Source: Bryobacterales bacterium (GTDB lineage Bacteria > Acidobacteriota > Terriglobia > Bryobacterales > Bryobacteraceae). From it: DNA of 22,591 nt. The position numbers and the translations under genes were made by a program. Numbering within the stretch: position 1 is the stretch's first letter; each line of letters begins with the position of its first letter. The stretch spans positions 1 through 22,591 of the forward strand of contig JAEUQE010000135.1 in the NCBI GenBank assembly GCA_016789785.1, written 5' to 3'. Below, in pieces: positions 13,390 to 21,272 of this stretch. Under the pieces are notes generated by a model, which saw only the letters and a program-made list of their open reading frames with translations, had not been told where the DNA came from and made no database searches.

Positions 13390-16300
13390 TTACTCGGCTC
13401 GCAACGACCCCAACAATGGACTTCCGAGCGCCGCTCTCACGGCCACCGACGAAGCGATCATCCCGGTGACAAACACGGCCAGCAGCATCAGCACCATTGC
13501 CCCGAGAGGTAGCTTGCCGCCACGTTCCAACAGCGCGGGCGCGATCGCGAGCAATGCGCAAACCGTTCCCGCCGCGAGCCCGCAAGCAAGCAGCAGCGTG
13601 TTTTCGGCTAGCACCATGGTGGCGAGCTGTCCCGGTTCGTAGCCCACCGCACGCAACAGCGCCAGTTCCTTTCGGCGCTCCAGCACGTTGCGAAGAAGCA
13701 CCGCCGCGAGCCCCACGGTCCCCAGCAGCAGTCCCAGCCCGCCGAGCGTTTGAAACGTGGAGAGATATGCATTCTCCACTTTGTGAAACGCCGCCAGCCG
13801 CTCCACGGTGGGCTGCAAATCGAGGCCGTAATCTTTGAGGCGGTCCTCCATCACTTCCGTCACCTTGCCCTGAATCCCAAACGGCGCATCCACAAGGAAC
13901 ATGCGGAATCCTTGCTCTTCCGGGAACAGCTTGAGGAAATCTTCTTCCGCAATCACAATCTCGCTTTGGAAGATGCTGTCGCGCAGAGTGCCCGCGATGC
14001 GCAACCGCACGGGCTTGCCACTGTCTTCGCCCAACACAATGGTGTCGCCAACGCTCTTGTGCAGCACGTATTGCAGCGAATTGGCGTCGACATAGGCGGC
14101 GACGCCCTCGCCGGGTTCCACCTTGCCCTTCGGCAGCCGCGCCAGCACTCCCGCCGGCACTCCGAGAACTCGCGGATTCTTGGGCTGATACAGGTTGAGG
14201 CAGCTTGAATCGTCGCCAGGGCGGAGACGAAGCGCGGTGACTTTGGCATCGCGGAAGAGCGCCTGCGAGTCGTCAGAAAAGGCGAGTTCTTCCCTGCCCT
14301 GCGCGGTGGCGGGATTATGAACCACGGGCAGAGCGCTCCCGCCCACCAGTGCAAAACCTCCGGTGCCGGGACGCTTTGCCGGATCCATGGACGCGCCTTC
14401 CTGGCGGAAAGCCGTGAGCGCAATGATGAGGAATGTTGCGAACGCAATGAGCGCGATGGACAGCATACTCCGCCCCGGACGGTAGGATGCGTTGCGGATT
14501 CCCAGCCGCCAGACAGTGGTTGGCGAAGCCACACCGCGCACCAGCCACACGCGCATCAGCGCCACCGCCGCAATCAGCAGACTTCCTCCGGCGCCGAAGA
14601 AACTGCCTGCGGCGTCGCCCGTTCCCGAGAGGCCAATGGCCAGTTGCAGCGCTCCCAGCAGAGCAAAGATCACCGAAACAAGACGCGCCCGTTTTGTTTT
14701 GGCCTCGGTGACATCGGGAGCGGCGCTCCCCTGAAGCAATGCCCGTGGCGATGGCCGGTGCAAGGCGCGCACGGTGAGGTAGATGACACCAGCCGCAGTG
14801 GCGAGCCCGCCCAGCAGTCCGCCCACCATGGCGCCGTTGCTCCAATGAAGCTGCAGGAGCGGCGTGGATACGGCATCCGACCACCACGTCCGCAAACCGT
14901 ACAGGATAAAGCCAGCATAAGCTCCGGCCGCCAGCACACCGAGCAGACTGCCGCCCAGCGCGAGCACAAAACCTTCCTTCTGGAAGAGTTTTCCGATCAC
15001 GGGCACCGGGTAACCCACGGCGCGCAGCAGCCCCGCTTCGCGATAACGCTGTTCCACGCTCAGCCGGAAGAAGAGGCCCACCAGAAGCAAAGCCGAAATC
15101 ACCAAAAAGAAACTAAAATAGAGAAAATACTGACCGAAATCCGTGGATCCTTGAGACGCGTCCAAGCCGTCCGCCCGCACCGCCAGCACGCTCATGCCCA
15201 TCTGCGCCGGGGTAAGGTTCTTGCGGAGGGCCTCGGCAAAGCGTTTCTGCAAGGCGTCGAGATCCGCGCCGGAGGGCGGGATCAAGCGCAGCGAGGTCGC
15301 GCTCCCGTAGCGGCTGGTCCATAACTGGCGGCCCTTGGCGGGGCTGACATACGCCTTTGGAGTGGTGCGGTACTTATCCCAATAGTCTTCATCCCGCGGG
15401 CGGATCTTACTGAGTTCCATCGGGAAAGGCGGGTCCCAATCGTGAATGGTGGCGGATTCCGTGATGCCGGGATACTCCGGGGCAAAGTCGCGGTCGGCGG
15501 CGGCGCCGGCTAGCGGTACGATTCCGCTCACGGTCAGTTGCGCACGTTCGACGGCGATGCGGCCCTCGGCGAGCCAGACGTAGTATTCGATGTCGATCCG
15601 GTCACCTAGCTTGGCGCCAAGATCCTGCGCCGTCCACTGATTGAGGATGATCCGCGAATCGTCCGCGCCCTGCGTGGAGTCAATGGCGCGCAGGTCCACC
15701 GAAGTGACCAGCGAATAGGACACCTCACGGCCGTTGGCCTTCATGGAGTTCACCAGGTAGGTGAGCACCGGACGGGACGCAATGCCAAGCGATGCCGCCG
15801 CCTTTTCCGCCGCCTCCAGCAGCGCCGCATTGAGCACCATGCTCCCCGATTCGAGCGACAACTGGCCCTGCTGTTCGAGGATCTTGATGCGGATGCCGAG
15901 ATCGTCGAGGGTCGCCCTCTGGGCGAGCGCCCGGTCGACATTTTTCAGAGGAACATTCCCGGCGAGTAACAACAGATTCGCCTTACCCTGCTGTCCTAAC
16001 TCACGCTGTAAGCGTTCGCGGGCCACAAACACCGCTCTTACGCGGCCTTGCGTGGGGCGAAGCGAGAACTCGCCTAACTCGCCTACGGAAAGAACCTTGC
16101 CGGCGGACAGGCGAATGGCCTTGATGCTTTCCTCCTTGCGCCCGTGCAGCGATTCCACGGGGATTTCCGATGGCTTGTCGAGACGCAGTACAAGCGAATC
16201 GCCATCCCCGGCGGCTAACTCCTCGGCAAGCGCCGGACTTAGGCGGACCGTACGCGCCGAGGGCGCCTCTCCCGTCAGAAACACGCCGTGAAACTTCCAG

Positions 16301-16647
16301 AACTGCTCATCCACGCCGTAAATCGCCACCTTGGAAGCAACACGCCGGTTCGACCCGTGGGTGACGATTCCCTCAAGCGCGATCAGCGGATAGGCGTCCA
16401 CTCCCGCCGAGCGTTGCGCCGCAAGATCCGCCGCAAGCTGCACGCGAAAGAAGTTCGTCGCGGCGACGGCATAGTCAGTTTTGCCCAGCCGCCCCAGTAC
16501 CAGATCGCGGAGACTCTCGCGGACCGACGAACCCACTAGGAGCGCACCAGCGAGGACGGCAACTGCTACCGCAACCCCGGCAATCACTGCCATGTTGGTG
16601 CGCCAGTAGTGGCTGAGGCTGCGCCAGACGAGATCGAGAAGCTTCAT
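13390..16647 (-). CDS. ABC exporter permease, MacB/FtsX type with two FtsX domains
   Basis: A 1085-aa membrane protein. Transmembrane helix 1 (NMAVIAGVAVAVAVLAGALL, about 17-36) is followed by a periplasmic MacB-type domain of about 450 residues. A first FtsX block contains FLYFSFFLVISALLLVGLFF and the cytoplasmic RYREAGLLRAVGYP loop, then further helices and a second periplasmic segment. The last FtsX block has the matching RKELALLRAVGYEPGQLATM loop. This duplicated ~1,080-aa architecture acts with a LolD/MacB-like ATPase to extrude envelope substrates without a transport channel. The ATG at 16647 overlaps the ATPase stop (TGATG) and follows GGAGG by 5 nt, so the two are translationally coupled. 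The substrate is unknown. Confidence 0.88.
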   Translation of the reverse strand: MKLLDLVWRSLSHYWRTNMAVIAGVAVAVAVLAGALLVGSSVRESLRDLVLGRLGKTDYAVAATNFFRVQLAADLAAQRSAGVDAYPLIALEGIVTHGSNRRVASKVAIYGVDEQFWKFHGVFLTGEAPSARTVRLSPALAEELAAGDGDSLVLRLDKPSEIPVESLHGRKEESIKAIRLSAGKVLSVGELGEFSLRPTQGRVRAVFVARERLQRELGQQGKANLLLLAGNVPLKNVDRALAQRATLDDLGIRIKILEQQGQLSLESGSMVLNAALLEAAEKAAASLGIASRPVLTYLVNSMKANGREVSYSLVTSVDLRAIDSTQGADDSRIILNQWTAQDLGAKLGDRIDIEYYVWLAEGRIAVERAQLTVSGIVPLAGAAADRDFAPEYPGITESATIHDWDPPFPMELSKIRPRDEDYWDKYRTTPKAYVSPAKGRQLWTSRYGSATSLRLIPPSGADLDALQKRFAEALRKNLTPAQMGMSVLAVRADGLDASQGSTDFGQYFLYFSFFLVISALLLVGLFFRLSVEQRYREAGLLRAVGYPVPVIGKLFQKEGFVLALGGSLLGVLAAGAYAGFILYGLRTWWSDAVSTPLLQLHWSNGAMVGGLLGGLATAAGVIYLTVRALHRPSPRALLQGSAAPDVTEAKTKRARLVSVIFALLGALQLAIGLSGTGDAAGSFFGAGGSLLIAAVALMRVWLVRGVASPTTVWRLGIRNASYRPGRSMLSIALIAFATFLIIALTAFRQEGASMDPAKRPGTGGFALVGGSALPVVHNPATAQGREELAFSDDSQALFRDAKVTALRLRPGDDSSCLNLYQPKNPRVLGVPAGVLARLPKGKVEPGEGVAAYVDANSLQYVLHKSVGDTIVLGEDSGKPVRLRIAGTLRDSIFQSEIVIAEEDFLKLFPEEQGFRMFLVDAPFGIQGKVTEVMEDRLKDYGLDLQPTVERLAAFHKVENAYLSTFQTLGGLGLLLGTVGLAAVLLRNVLERRKELALLRAVGYEPGQLATMVLAENTLLLACGLAAGTVCALLAIAPALLERGGKLPLGAMVLMLLAVFVTGMIASSVAVRAALGSPLLGSLRAE

Positions 16648-17303
16648 CACCGCCTCCGCAACGACTGATCGTGCATTTCCATGCGCAGGGCGAAACGGCC
16701 AGCGAGTTCGGGACTATGCGTCACGACGACCACCGTGGTGGGGAGCCCGGCCAGCAGATCCGCCACCGCATCGGCCGACTTCCGGTCGAGGTTGCCGGTC
16801 GGCTCATCGCACAACAACACGCGTGGCTCCCGGATCAGCGCACGTGCCAGGGCGGCCCGCTGCTTCTCTCCTCCGGATAACTCGCCAGGCCTGTGGTTGA
16901 GCCTCGGCGAGAGCCCCACTTGATCGAGCAACATGCGCGCACGATCCATGGTGGCAGCATTCGGAGGGCCATCCACCAGAACCGGCGTGAGCACATTCTC
17001 CAGCACCGAAAGCTGCGGCAGCAGACAGTGGTCCTGAAACAAAAAGCCCAGTTTTTGATTTCGGAACCGTGCCTGCCTGGCTTCGTCGAAGGTGAACGGA
17101 TTCTCGCCGTCGAGCAGAAACGAGCCTGAGGTCGGCGATTCCAGGACTCCGATGATATAGAGCAGCGTGCTCTTGCCGCTGCCGGACGGTCCCATGATCG
17201 ACATGGACTCCCCAGGATCGAGCCGGAACGACACGTCGCGCAACACGCTGAGCGGGCCCTGAGCGGTGGGATAGGATTTGCAGATTTGAGTGGCTTCCAG
17301 CAA
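16647..17303 (-). CDS. ABC exporter ATPase, LolD/MacB-like
   Basis: A 218-aa cytosolic ATPase that powers the adjacent permease. Visible motifs: Walker A GPSGSGKS at 38-45, Q-loop Gln90 in FLFQDH, signature LSGGEKQR at 142-149, Walker B VLLCDEPTG with Asp166 and Glu167, and switch His196 in VVTHSPE. These are typical of the LolD/MacB/FtsE branch. The start is TTG at 17303 (LLEATQICKSYP), because the conserved N-terminus begins there and no upstream in-frame start is nearer. TACAAT lies 6 nt before the TTG, with no Shine-Dalgarno site. The last base of its stop is the first base of the permease ATG. Confidence 0.92.
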   Translation of the reverse strand: MLEATQICKSYPTAQGPLSVLRDVSFRLDPGESMSIMGPSGSGKSTLLYIIGVLESPTSGSFLLDGENPFTFDEARQARFRNQKLGFLFQDHCLLPQLSVLENVLTPVLVDGPPNAATMDRARMLLDQVGLSPRLNHRPGELSGGEKQRAALARALIREPRVLLCDEPTGNLDRKSADAVADLLAGLPTTVVVVTHSPELAGRFALRMEMHDQSLRRR

Positions 17304-17309
17304 GTTTCT

Positions 17310-17315
17310 ATTGTA
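17310..17315 (-). promoter_or_regulatory. -10 box 6 nt before the ABC ATPase start codon
   Basis: Minus-strand TACAAT followed by AGAAAC and the TTG start at 17303. The expected transcription start falls on or within a base of the start codon. Confidence 0.55.
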
Positions 17316-17381
17316 CGTTGAGCGGAAGTTGGCTGACGGCCGATCTCGCGTGAGGGGATCCGCAAACGCCTTCCACGTGTG

Positions 17382-17387
17382 TAGAAT
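17382..17387 (+). promoter_or_regulatory. -10 box of the DUF922 gene
   Basis: TAGAAT lies 17 bp before the ATG at 17405, in the 101-bp divergent gap with the ABC operon. It predicts a leader of about 10 nt. Confidence 0.4.
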
Positions 17388-17404
17388 AGAGGACTCCGAA
17401 CACC

Positions 17405-17926
17405 ATGCCGATCACTGCATCCAAGACGCCAGCCTCATTGACCTGGGCCAATTTCACGGTGGTGACGAACCTTGTGGATCCGCACGACAACACGCCGCAG
17501 GATGCAGTGACTGCTTTCGACTATGTAATCCCGACCATGCCACCGCGGCAGGTCAGCGGGCGCTGGTATCTGGCGCAGACGTTCACCATCAGAATCACCC
17601 CTAATGCCAAGGTACGGCAGGGCGCCACGCAAACGGCGGCGCTTCTGGCCCATGAACAGGTGCACTACGACGTCGGCTTCGTGATCGCGCGGCAGCTTGC
17701 GCGGGAACTGGAGCGGCTGAGCGCCCGCGATCTGCCCACGTTAAGCCAGCGCTTCAACGACTGTGTGAATCTGCATTTTCACCGCCGCGCCGGACTCATT
17801 CAGCACCGGTATGATCTGGACACACGGCACAGCCTGAACAAGCACTATCAGGCGGTTTGGGACAAGATGATGCGCGACTGCCTGGCGAATGCCAGCGCCA
17901 CCATGATCGGCGGCTGGTATTTGTAA
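17405..17926 (+). CDS. DUF922 family putative Zn-dependent protease
   Basis: A 173-aa protein. The clear motif is HEQVHYDVG at residues 83-91, an HExxH zinc site in a helix (LLAHEQVHYDVGFVIARQLA), as in DUF922 proteins. The preceding strands (YVIPTMPPRQVSG, TFTIRITPNAKV) and the later helices with RYDLDTRHSLN fit the same family, in which His/Asp residues after the helix could complete the metal site. No signal peptide is seen from the ATG at 17405, unlike many exported members, so the location is uncertain. It converges with the next gene, with only 5 bp between the stops. Confidence 0.72.
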   Translation: MPITASKTPASLTWANFTVVTNLVDPHDNTPQDAVTAFDYVIPTMPPRQVSGRWYLAQTFTIRITPNAKVRQGATQTAALLAHEQVHYDVGFVIARQLARELERLSARDLPTLSQRFNDCVNLHFHRRAGLIQHRYDLDTRHSLNKHYQAVWDKMMRDCLANASATMIGGWYL

Positions 17927-17931
17927 GTGAG

Positions 17932-19077
17932 TTACTGCCCCGGCGGCGTCTTCGCGGGTGGAGGAATCTTCGCGGGTGGCGCCTGCGCCCCCGGAGCGGC
18001 TGGCTGTTCCTGTAGCAGATCCTCCGGAAGCGCGTCCGGGGTATCGAACTTGATCACAGCCTCGGCTCCGAACTTGCGGTACATCCGGAACTCCACTTCG
18101 TTCTTCACCAGATTGCGCCCTTCGCGCATCCGCACTTCCGCCCGGAGCGGCAACACATGCTCCATCTCACCGATCTTGACGAAGTCATAAGCGAGCAGGG
18201 TCTTCGCCTGCTGCACTGGAAACGATGGAGGGATGTCGGTGGCATCCAGCGTGATCTGCATGACGGCAAGCGTCTGCGCATCCACATAGATCAGGCCGCG
18301 ATAGCCCGCCACGATGCTCATGGTCTTCTGATAGTCAATCCGCCACTTCGATTTGGGCTGCGAGACCAGATAGTTGTATACATGCACCCGCCGCCCGCGA
18401 AGTGTCGCCCATCGGTCCCAGCGGAAGTAAGTGTCGGATTCGGGCTCGAAGACTTCCTTCAGGAGTGATCCGAACTCTCCGCTCGATGTCGCGCCGCCCA
18501 GTTGGTCGCGCGAGACGCCTTCGGCCGGGCGGCTGTTGATCAGGATCACCTTGTAATCTTCCTTCTGCTCAAAGTAACTCAAGCGTTCGGTGATGACGTC
18601 GGCCCGCTGCCAGAACTCGAGGCCGGTCGGATCGTAAAAGCGGCGGGTCACCTGGGTGCAGATGAAGTCGGGAAGGCGCCTGGTGTAGCTGAGTGCGTAT
18701 TGGCGGGCGGACTCGATGACCTCACGTTGTTCCTGTTCCGATGGTGGAGGAATCACCGGCGCAACGGGTTTCGCCACCGGGGGCGCGGCTTTTGGCAGGG
18801 ACGTCGAATCCGCGGCCAGCGTGCGGAGGGCGTTGATGGTGTAAGGGCCTGCGCCTTTGCCCATCAGCACCTCCACCATACGGTCTTCCAGTTTCTCGCT
18901 CAGTTTCACCTTCTTGAGGTATTCGGCAACACGCTTGTCCTCGTGCTTCAGGCGAATGGAGGACTCGATGAAGGTCATGAGCTGGTTCACGGTGAGCTTC
19001 ATCTGGCCGGACACGGCCCCCGCGAGCAGGAGAGTCAGCACGACGATGGAGCGGAATGGCGATGTCAGGCGGGCCAT
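17932..19077 (-). CDS. secreted acidobacterial protein of unknown function
   Basis: A 381-aa protein. Residues 1-25 form a Sec signal (FRSIVVLTLLLAGAVSGQ). A short helical domain follows (about 28-85, KLTVNQLMTFIESSIRLK), then a Pro/Ala linker at about 95-115, then the main domain with LPDFICTQVTRRFYDPTG, a mixed beta region including WATLRGRRVHVYNYLV and GYRGLIYVDAQTLAVMQITL, and a Pro-rich tail. I recognise the LPDFxCxQ-type domain as recurrent in Acidobacteria secreted proteins; the repeated antiparallel strands resemble lipoprotein-carrier-like folds, which is inference. GAGAAT lies 6 nt before the ATG at 19077, with no Shine-Dalgarno site. Confidence 0.72.
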   Translation of the reverse strand: MARLTSPFRSIVVLTLLLAGAVSGQMKLTVNQLMTFIESSIRLKHEDKRVAEYLKKVKLSEKLEDRMVEVLMGKGAGPYTINALRTLAADSTSLPKAAPPVAKPVAPVIPPPSEQEQREVIESARQYALSYTRRLPDFICTQVTRRFYDPTGLEFWQRADVITERLSYFEQKEDYKVILINSRPAEGVSRDQLGGATSSGEFGSLLKEVFEPESDTYFRWDRWATLRGRRVHVYNYLVSQPKSKWRIDYQKTMSIVAGYRGLIYVDAQTLAVMQITLDATDIPPSFPVQQAKTLLAYDFVKIGEMEHVLPLRAEVRMREGRNLVKNEVEFRMYRKFGAEAVIKFDTPDALPEDLLQEQPAAPGAQAPPAKIPPPAKTPPGQ

Positions 19078-19083
19078 GTTTCT

Positions 19084-19089
19084 ATTCTC
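19084..19089 (-). promoter_or_regulatory. -10-like box 6 nt before the start of the secreted protein gene
   Basis: Minus-strand GAGAAT followed by AGAAAC and the ATG at 19077. The AATAGAAAC that precedes the start codon is identical to the one before the ABC ATPase. Confidence 0.4.
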
Positions 19090-19320
19090 GCACTGCCTCT
19101 TCTGGCATTGCTTTTCTCGAATTGTGCCGCCACGGAGCGGCTACGCATCCGCGGATGGAGCGATGCAAGTGGGACGCCCGCCGGCGGTCGCGGGTTTCAC
19201 GCCGCAGACCGGCATGCGTGCAAAAACACGAACGCCCGGCATGCGATGGTCCCCCGATTCCACCGCCCGCCGGGCATCATGCAGCCCTACCGCGACGCTT
19301 GCGCGTCTGGGCAAGAACGG

Positions 19321-19977
19321 TCAGCCGCGCCGGGCGCGAACCAGTCCGAGACCCAACATACTCGCGCCAATCAACGCCATGGTTGCCGGCTCAGGCGTAT
19401 CGCTGACGGGTGTTTCGGGCTGATCGTTTGGCGGAGGCACGTAGCCCTCCACCATGCCCGCATAGTTCAATCCGAAGCTGACGCCTTTGCGTTGTGCCAC
19501 GTCGAAGCGCAGAGTGTTGACGCCCTGCTGAAGATACGTTGCGATGTCCACGGTGACCTGGGTTTCCGTGGTGCAGCCGACCGGGAAGTCCGAACATCGC
19601 GAATAGGTATTGCCGGACATTGGAGCCTCCGGGCGCACCAGGACGTTATTGACATACAGAGCCGCCGAGTCGTCGGCACGGTAAGTTACTGAACCTGATC
19701 CTGGAACAAAGGGCAAAGTCAGGTTTTCGTAAAAAGAAACAATGGTTCCGTCTACGGGAACATAGTAACCAGGCGCGCTCGGATCACCGGTGATGCCGTT
19801 GCTCACCCACGTGGTTCCCAGTAACGGGGCAGCCCAGCCGGGATGCTGAACAATAGGCAGTGAAGGTCCCGCCGACGTCCACTCATTGGGATCCGCCGCC
19901 GAGCCCTGGGAGCCGAATTGAATGGGGGCCGCGGACATTGTCAGCGCGCCCACCCAAAGCAGAATTATCTTCTTCAT
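19321..19977 (-). CDS. PEP-CTERM sorting-domain protein
   Basis: A 218-aa exported protein. Signal peptide MKKIILLWVGALTMSAAP is followed by a beta-rich domain with SVTYRADDSAALYVNNVLV and VTVDIATYLQQGVNTLRFDV, resembling sugar-binding or PA14-like sandwiches. The C-terminus is a PEP-CTERM signal: TPEPATMALIGASMLGLGL, then a basic RARRG end. Such proteins are processed by exosortase and placed at the cell surface or in the matrix; no exosortase gene is in the window. The ATG at 19977 has GAGGA about 6 nt upstream, one of the few clear Shine-Dalgarno sites here. Confidence 0.85.
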   Translation of the reverse strand: MKKIILLWVGALTMSAAPIQFGSQGSAADPNEWTSAGPSLPIVQHPGWAAPLLGTTWVSNGITGDPSAPGYYVPVDGTIVSFYENLTLPFVPGSGSVTYRADDSAALYVNNVLVRPEAPMSGNTYSRCSDFPVGCTTETQVTVDIATYLQQGVNTLRFDVAQRKGVSFGLNYAGMVEGYVPPPNDQPETPVSDTPEPATMALIGASMLGLGLVRARRG

Positions 19978-20207
19978 ACATTCCTCACAAACCAAGAGAC
20001 TCTCCGGGTCGAAATCCAGCCGTGGCCGTCAGGGCTCGATCCTGGCTTCTATCCGGGACATCTTCATTCTTTAGTTTTTTTCGAAGGCCAACAATAGTAT
20101 TTGGTACTGATTTATGGGATCAATCGTTGGACCACGCTACCAGCCAGTAAGTATGGAGTATCCCGCCCGGCATACGCATTACCCGCCGCGAGGCCTACAC
20201 TGGTGTT
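19978..20207. other. intergenic region between divergent genes
   Basis: A 230-bp gap, locally AT-rich around 20070-20115. It should hold the promoter of the PEP-CTERM gene, but I see no strong -35/-10 pair for it and no sigma54 element. The macro-gene -10 box is at its right end. Confidence 0.4.
20196..20201 (+). promoter_or_regulatory. -10 box 6 nt before the macro-domain start codon
   Basis: TACACT followed by GGTGTT and the ATG at 20208. The spacing predicts a leaderless transcript; no Shine-Dalgarno site is possible in the 6-nt gap. Confidence 0.6.
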
Positions 20208-20762
20208 ATGGAAAAGAGATACCCCGGCGGCAGAACCCTACTCCTGATCCAGGGCGACATCACCACCATTGCCGCGGACGCGATCGGCAACGCGGCCAAT
20301 TCGGGCCTACGCGGCGGTGGCGGGGTGGATGGCGCGATCCATGCGGCGGGCGGGCCGGCGATCATGGTGGAGTTGAACGCGATTCGCGCCGAGCGAGGCG
20401 GCTGTCCAACGGGCAGCGCGGTCGCGACTGGTGCAGGCAACCTGCCCGCGAAGTATGTGTTTCACGCGGTGGGCCCCGTGTATCGAGGTGGCCGTGCGAA
20501 TGAGGCGGCGCAATTGGCTGCCTGCTATCGGGCTTGTCTCCAGCTTGCCCAATCGCATGCAGTCCGCCGGCTGAGCCTGCCGTCGATCTCGACTGGCGTG
20601 TATGGCTACCCCGTCAGCGAGGCCGCCGCGATCGCGATCGGCACGGTGGACGAGGAACTGCGGGTGCCCGGGGACCTGCCCATTGACGTAGTGTTCGTAC
20701 TTTACGATCAACGGACTTTCGAGGCATACCGTCAGGCGCTGTCGGCGCGGATGCTAGAATGA
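20208..20762 (+). CDS. macro-domain protein (ADP-ribose / O-acetyl-ADP-ribose hydrolase type)
   Basis: A 184-aa cytosolic protein, essentially one macro domain. Conserved ligand-binding segments are IQGDITT at 14-20, GNAANSGLRGGGGVDGAIH at 27-45 (the catalytic loop of MacroD-type enzymes), and SLPSISTGVYGYP at 123-135 (diphosphate loop). MacroD-type members remove mono-ADP-ribose from proteins or nucleic acids and deacetylate O-acetyl-ADP-ribose. The usual D-A-I-V-N-A-A-N reads DAIGNAAN here, a Val-to-Gly change. No ADP-ribosyltransferase is adjacent. It is followed after 6 bp by an unknown gene and then a glycosyltransferase, same strand. Confidence 0.88.
   Translation: MEKRYPGGRTLLLIQGDITTIAADAIGNAANSGLRGGGGVDGAIHAAGGPAIMVELNAIRAERGGCPTGSAVATGAGNLPAKYVFHAVGPVYRGGRANEAAQLAACYRACLQLAQSHAVRRLSLPSISTGVYGYPVSEAAAIAIGTVDEELRVPGDLPIDVVFVLYDQRTFEAYRQALSARMLE
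20752..20760 (+). promoter_or_regulatory. internal extended -10 box overlapping the macro gene stop
   Basis: TGCTAGAAT (TAGAAT at 20755-20760) lies over the last codons of the macro gene (CTA GAA TGA) and 8 nt before the next ATG at 20769. It gives the downstream pair a possible near-leaderless promoter of its own. Confidence 0.5.
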
Positions 20763-20768
20763 AGGCAC

Positions 20769-21272
20769 ATGCAGGTCTTGCAGGCTGGAATCCACAAGTT
20801 GCTGTTGCTGGAACTCGATCCCGATCTGGTGGCCAACATCGCCAAGCAAGCGGGTTTCGAGCCGCGCCTGACGGATACCCGCCGGGCGCTGGTGGCGGAT
20901 CTGACACCGGCCGAGCGGAAGGCGCCGCTGCTCCTGTTTGACGCATCGGACCCAGGCAACCTAGGGTGGTTTTCGCGCTGCCAGTTTTACGTGGATGGCT
21001 CCACGGGCAACGTTCTTCAAACGCCGCTGCAGGTTGCCAACCAGCGCGACCGCAACGGCCGGCCCATCCCACACACGCTACGCGTTCAGATCTTCAAAGA
21101 ACTCCCGCAGAACTTTCGGATGCCGGGCAAGCAACCGGTGACCGAACAAAGTGTCTACAATGTGCTGTTCAATTTTCTGCAAGCGTTGATTCACGTGGGC
21201 GTGGGCGTCTGCGGCAACGGAGTGGTGCGGCCTCTGACGGGGCGGGTGGAATCTCCGGGTTCGCGGAACTAA
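20769..21272 (+). CDS. conserved-looking protein of unknown function, 167 aa
   Basis: I do not recognise the family. The protein has no signal peptide or clear transmembrane helix. The N-terminal third (MQVLQAGIHKLLLLELDPDL, then ADLTPAERKAPLLLFDASDP) is followed by an aromatic/Gly segment (LGWFSRCQFYVDGSTGN) and a C-terminal part with a hydrophobic helix (YNVLFNFLQALIHVGVGV). GC-type codon use matches the neighbours, so it is probably real. The ATG at 20769 is 6 bp after the macro stop. Its own stop TAA is followed directly by the GTG of the glycosyltransferase, which suggests coupled translation. Its job may relate to either neighbour. Confidence 0.65.
   Translation: MQVLQAGIHKLLLLELDPDLVANIAKQAGFEPRLTDTRRALVADLTPAERKAPLLLFDASDPGNLGWFSRCQFYVDGSTGNVLQTPLQVANQRDRNGRPIPHTLRVQIFKELPQNFRMPGKQPVTEQSVYNVLFNFLQALIHVGVGVCGNGVVRPLTGRVESPGSRN

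Noticed and set aside
19078..19320. Possible terminator or small RNA between the two minus-strand secreted-protein genes
   Set aside because: There is a neat GACGC-TTGC-GCGTC stem at 19294-19307, but no T-run follows on either strand, so it is not a convincing intrinsic terminator. Nothing else was seen in this 243-bp gap.
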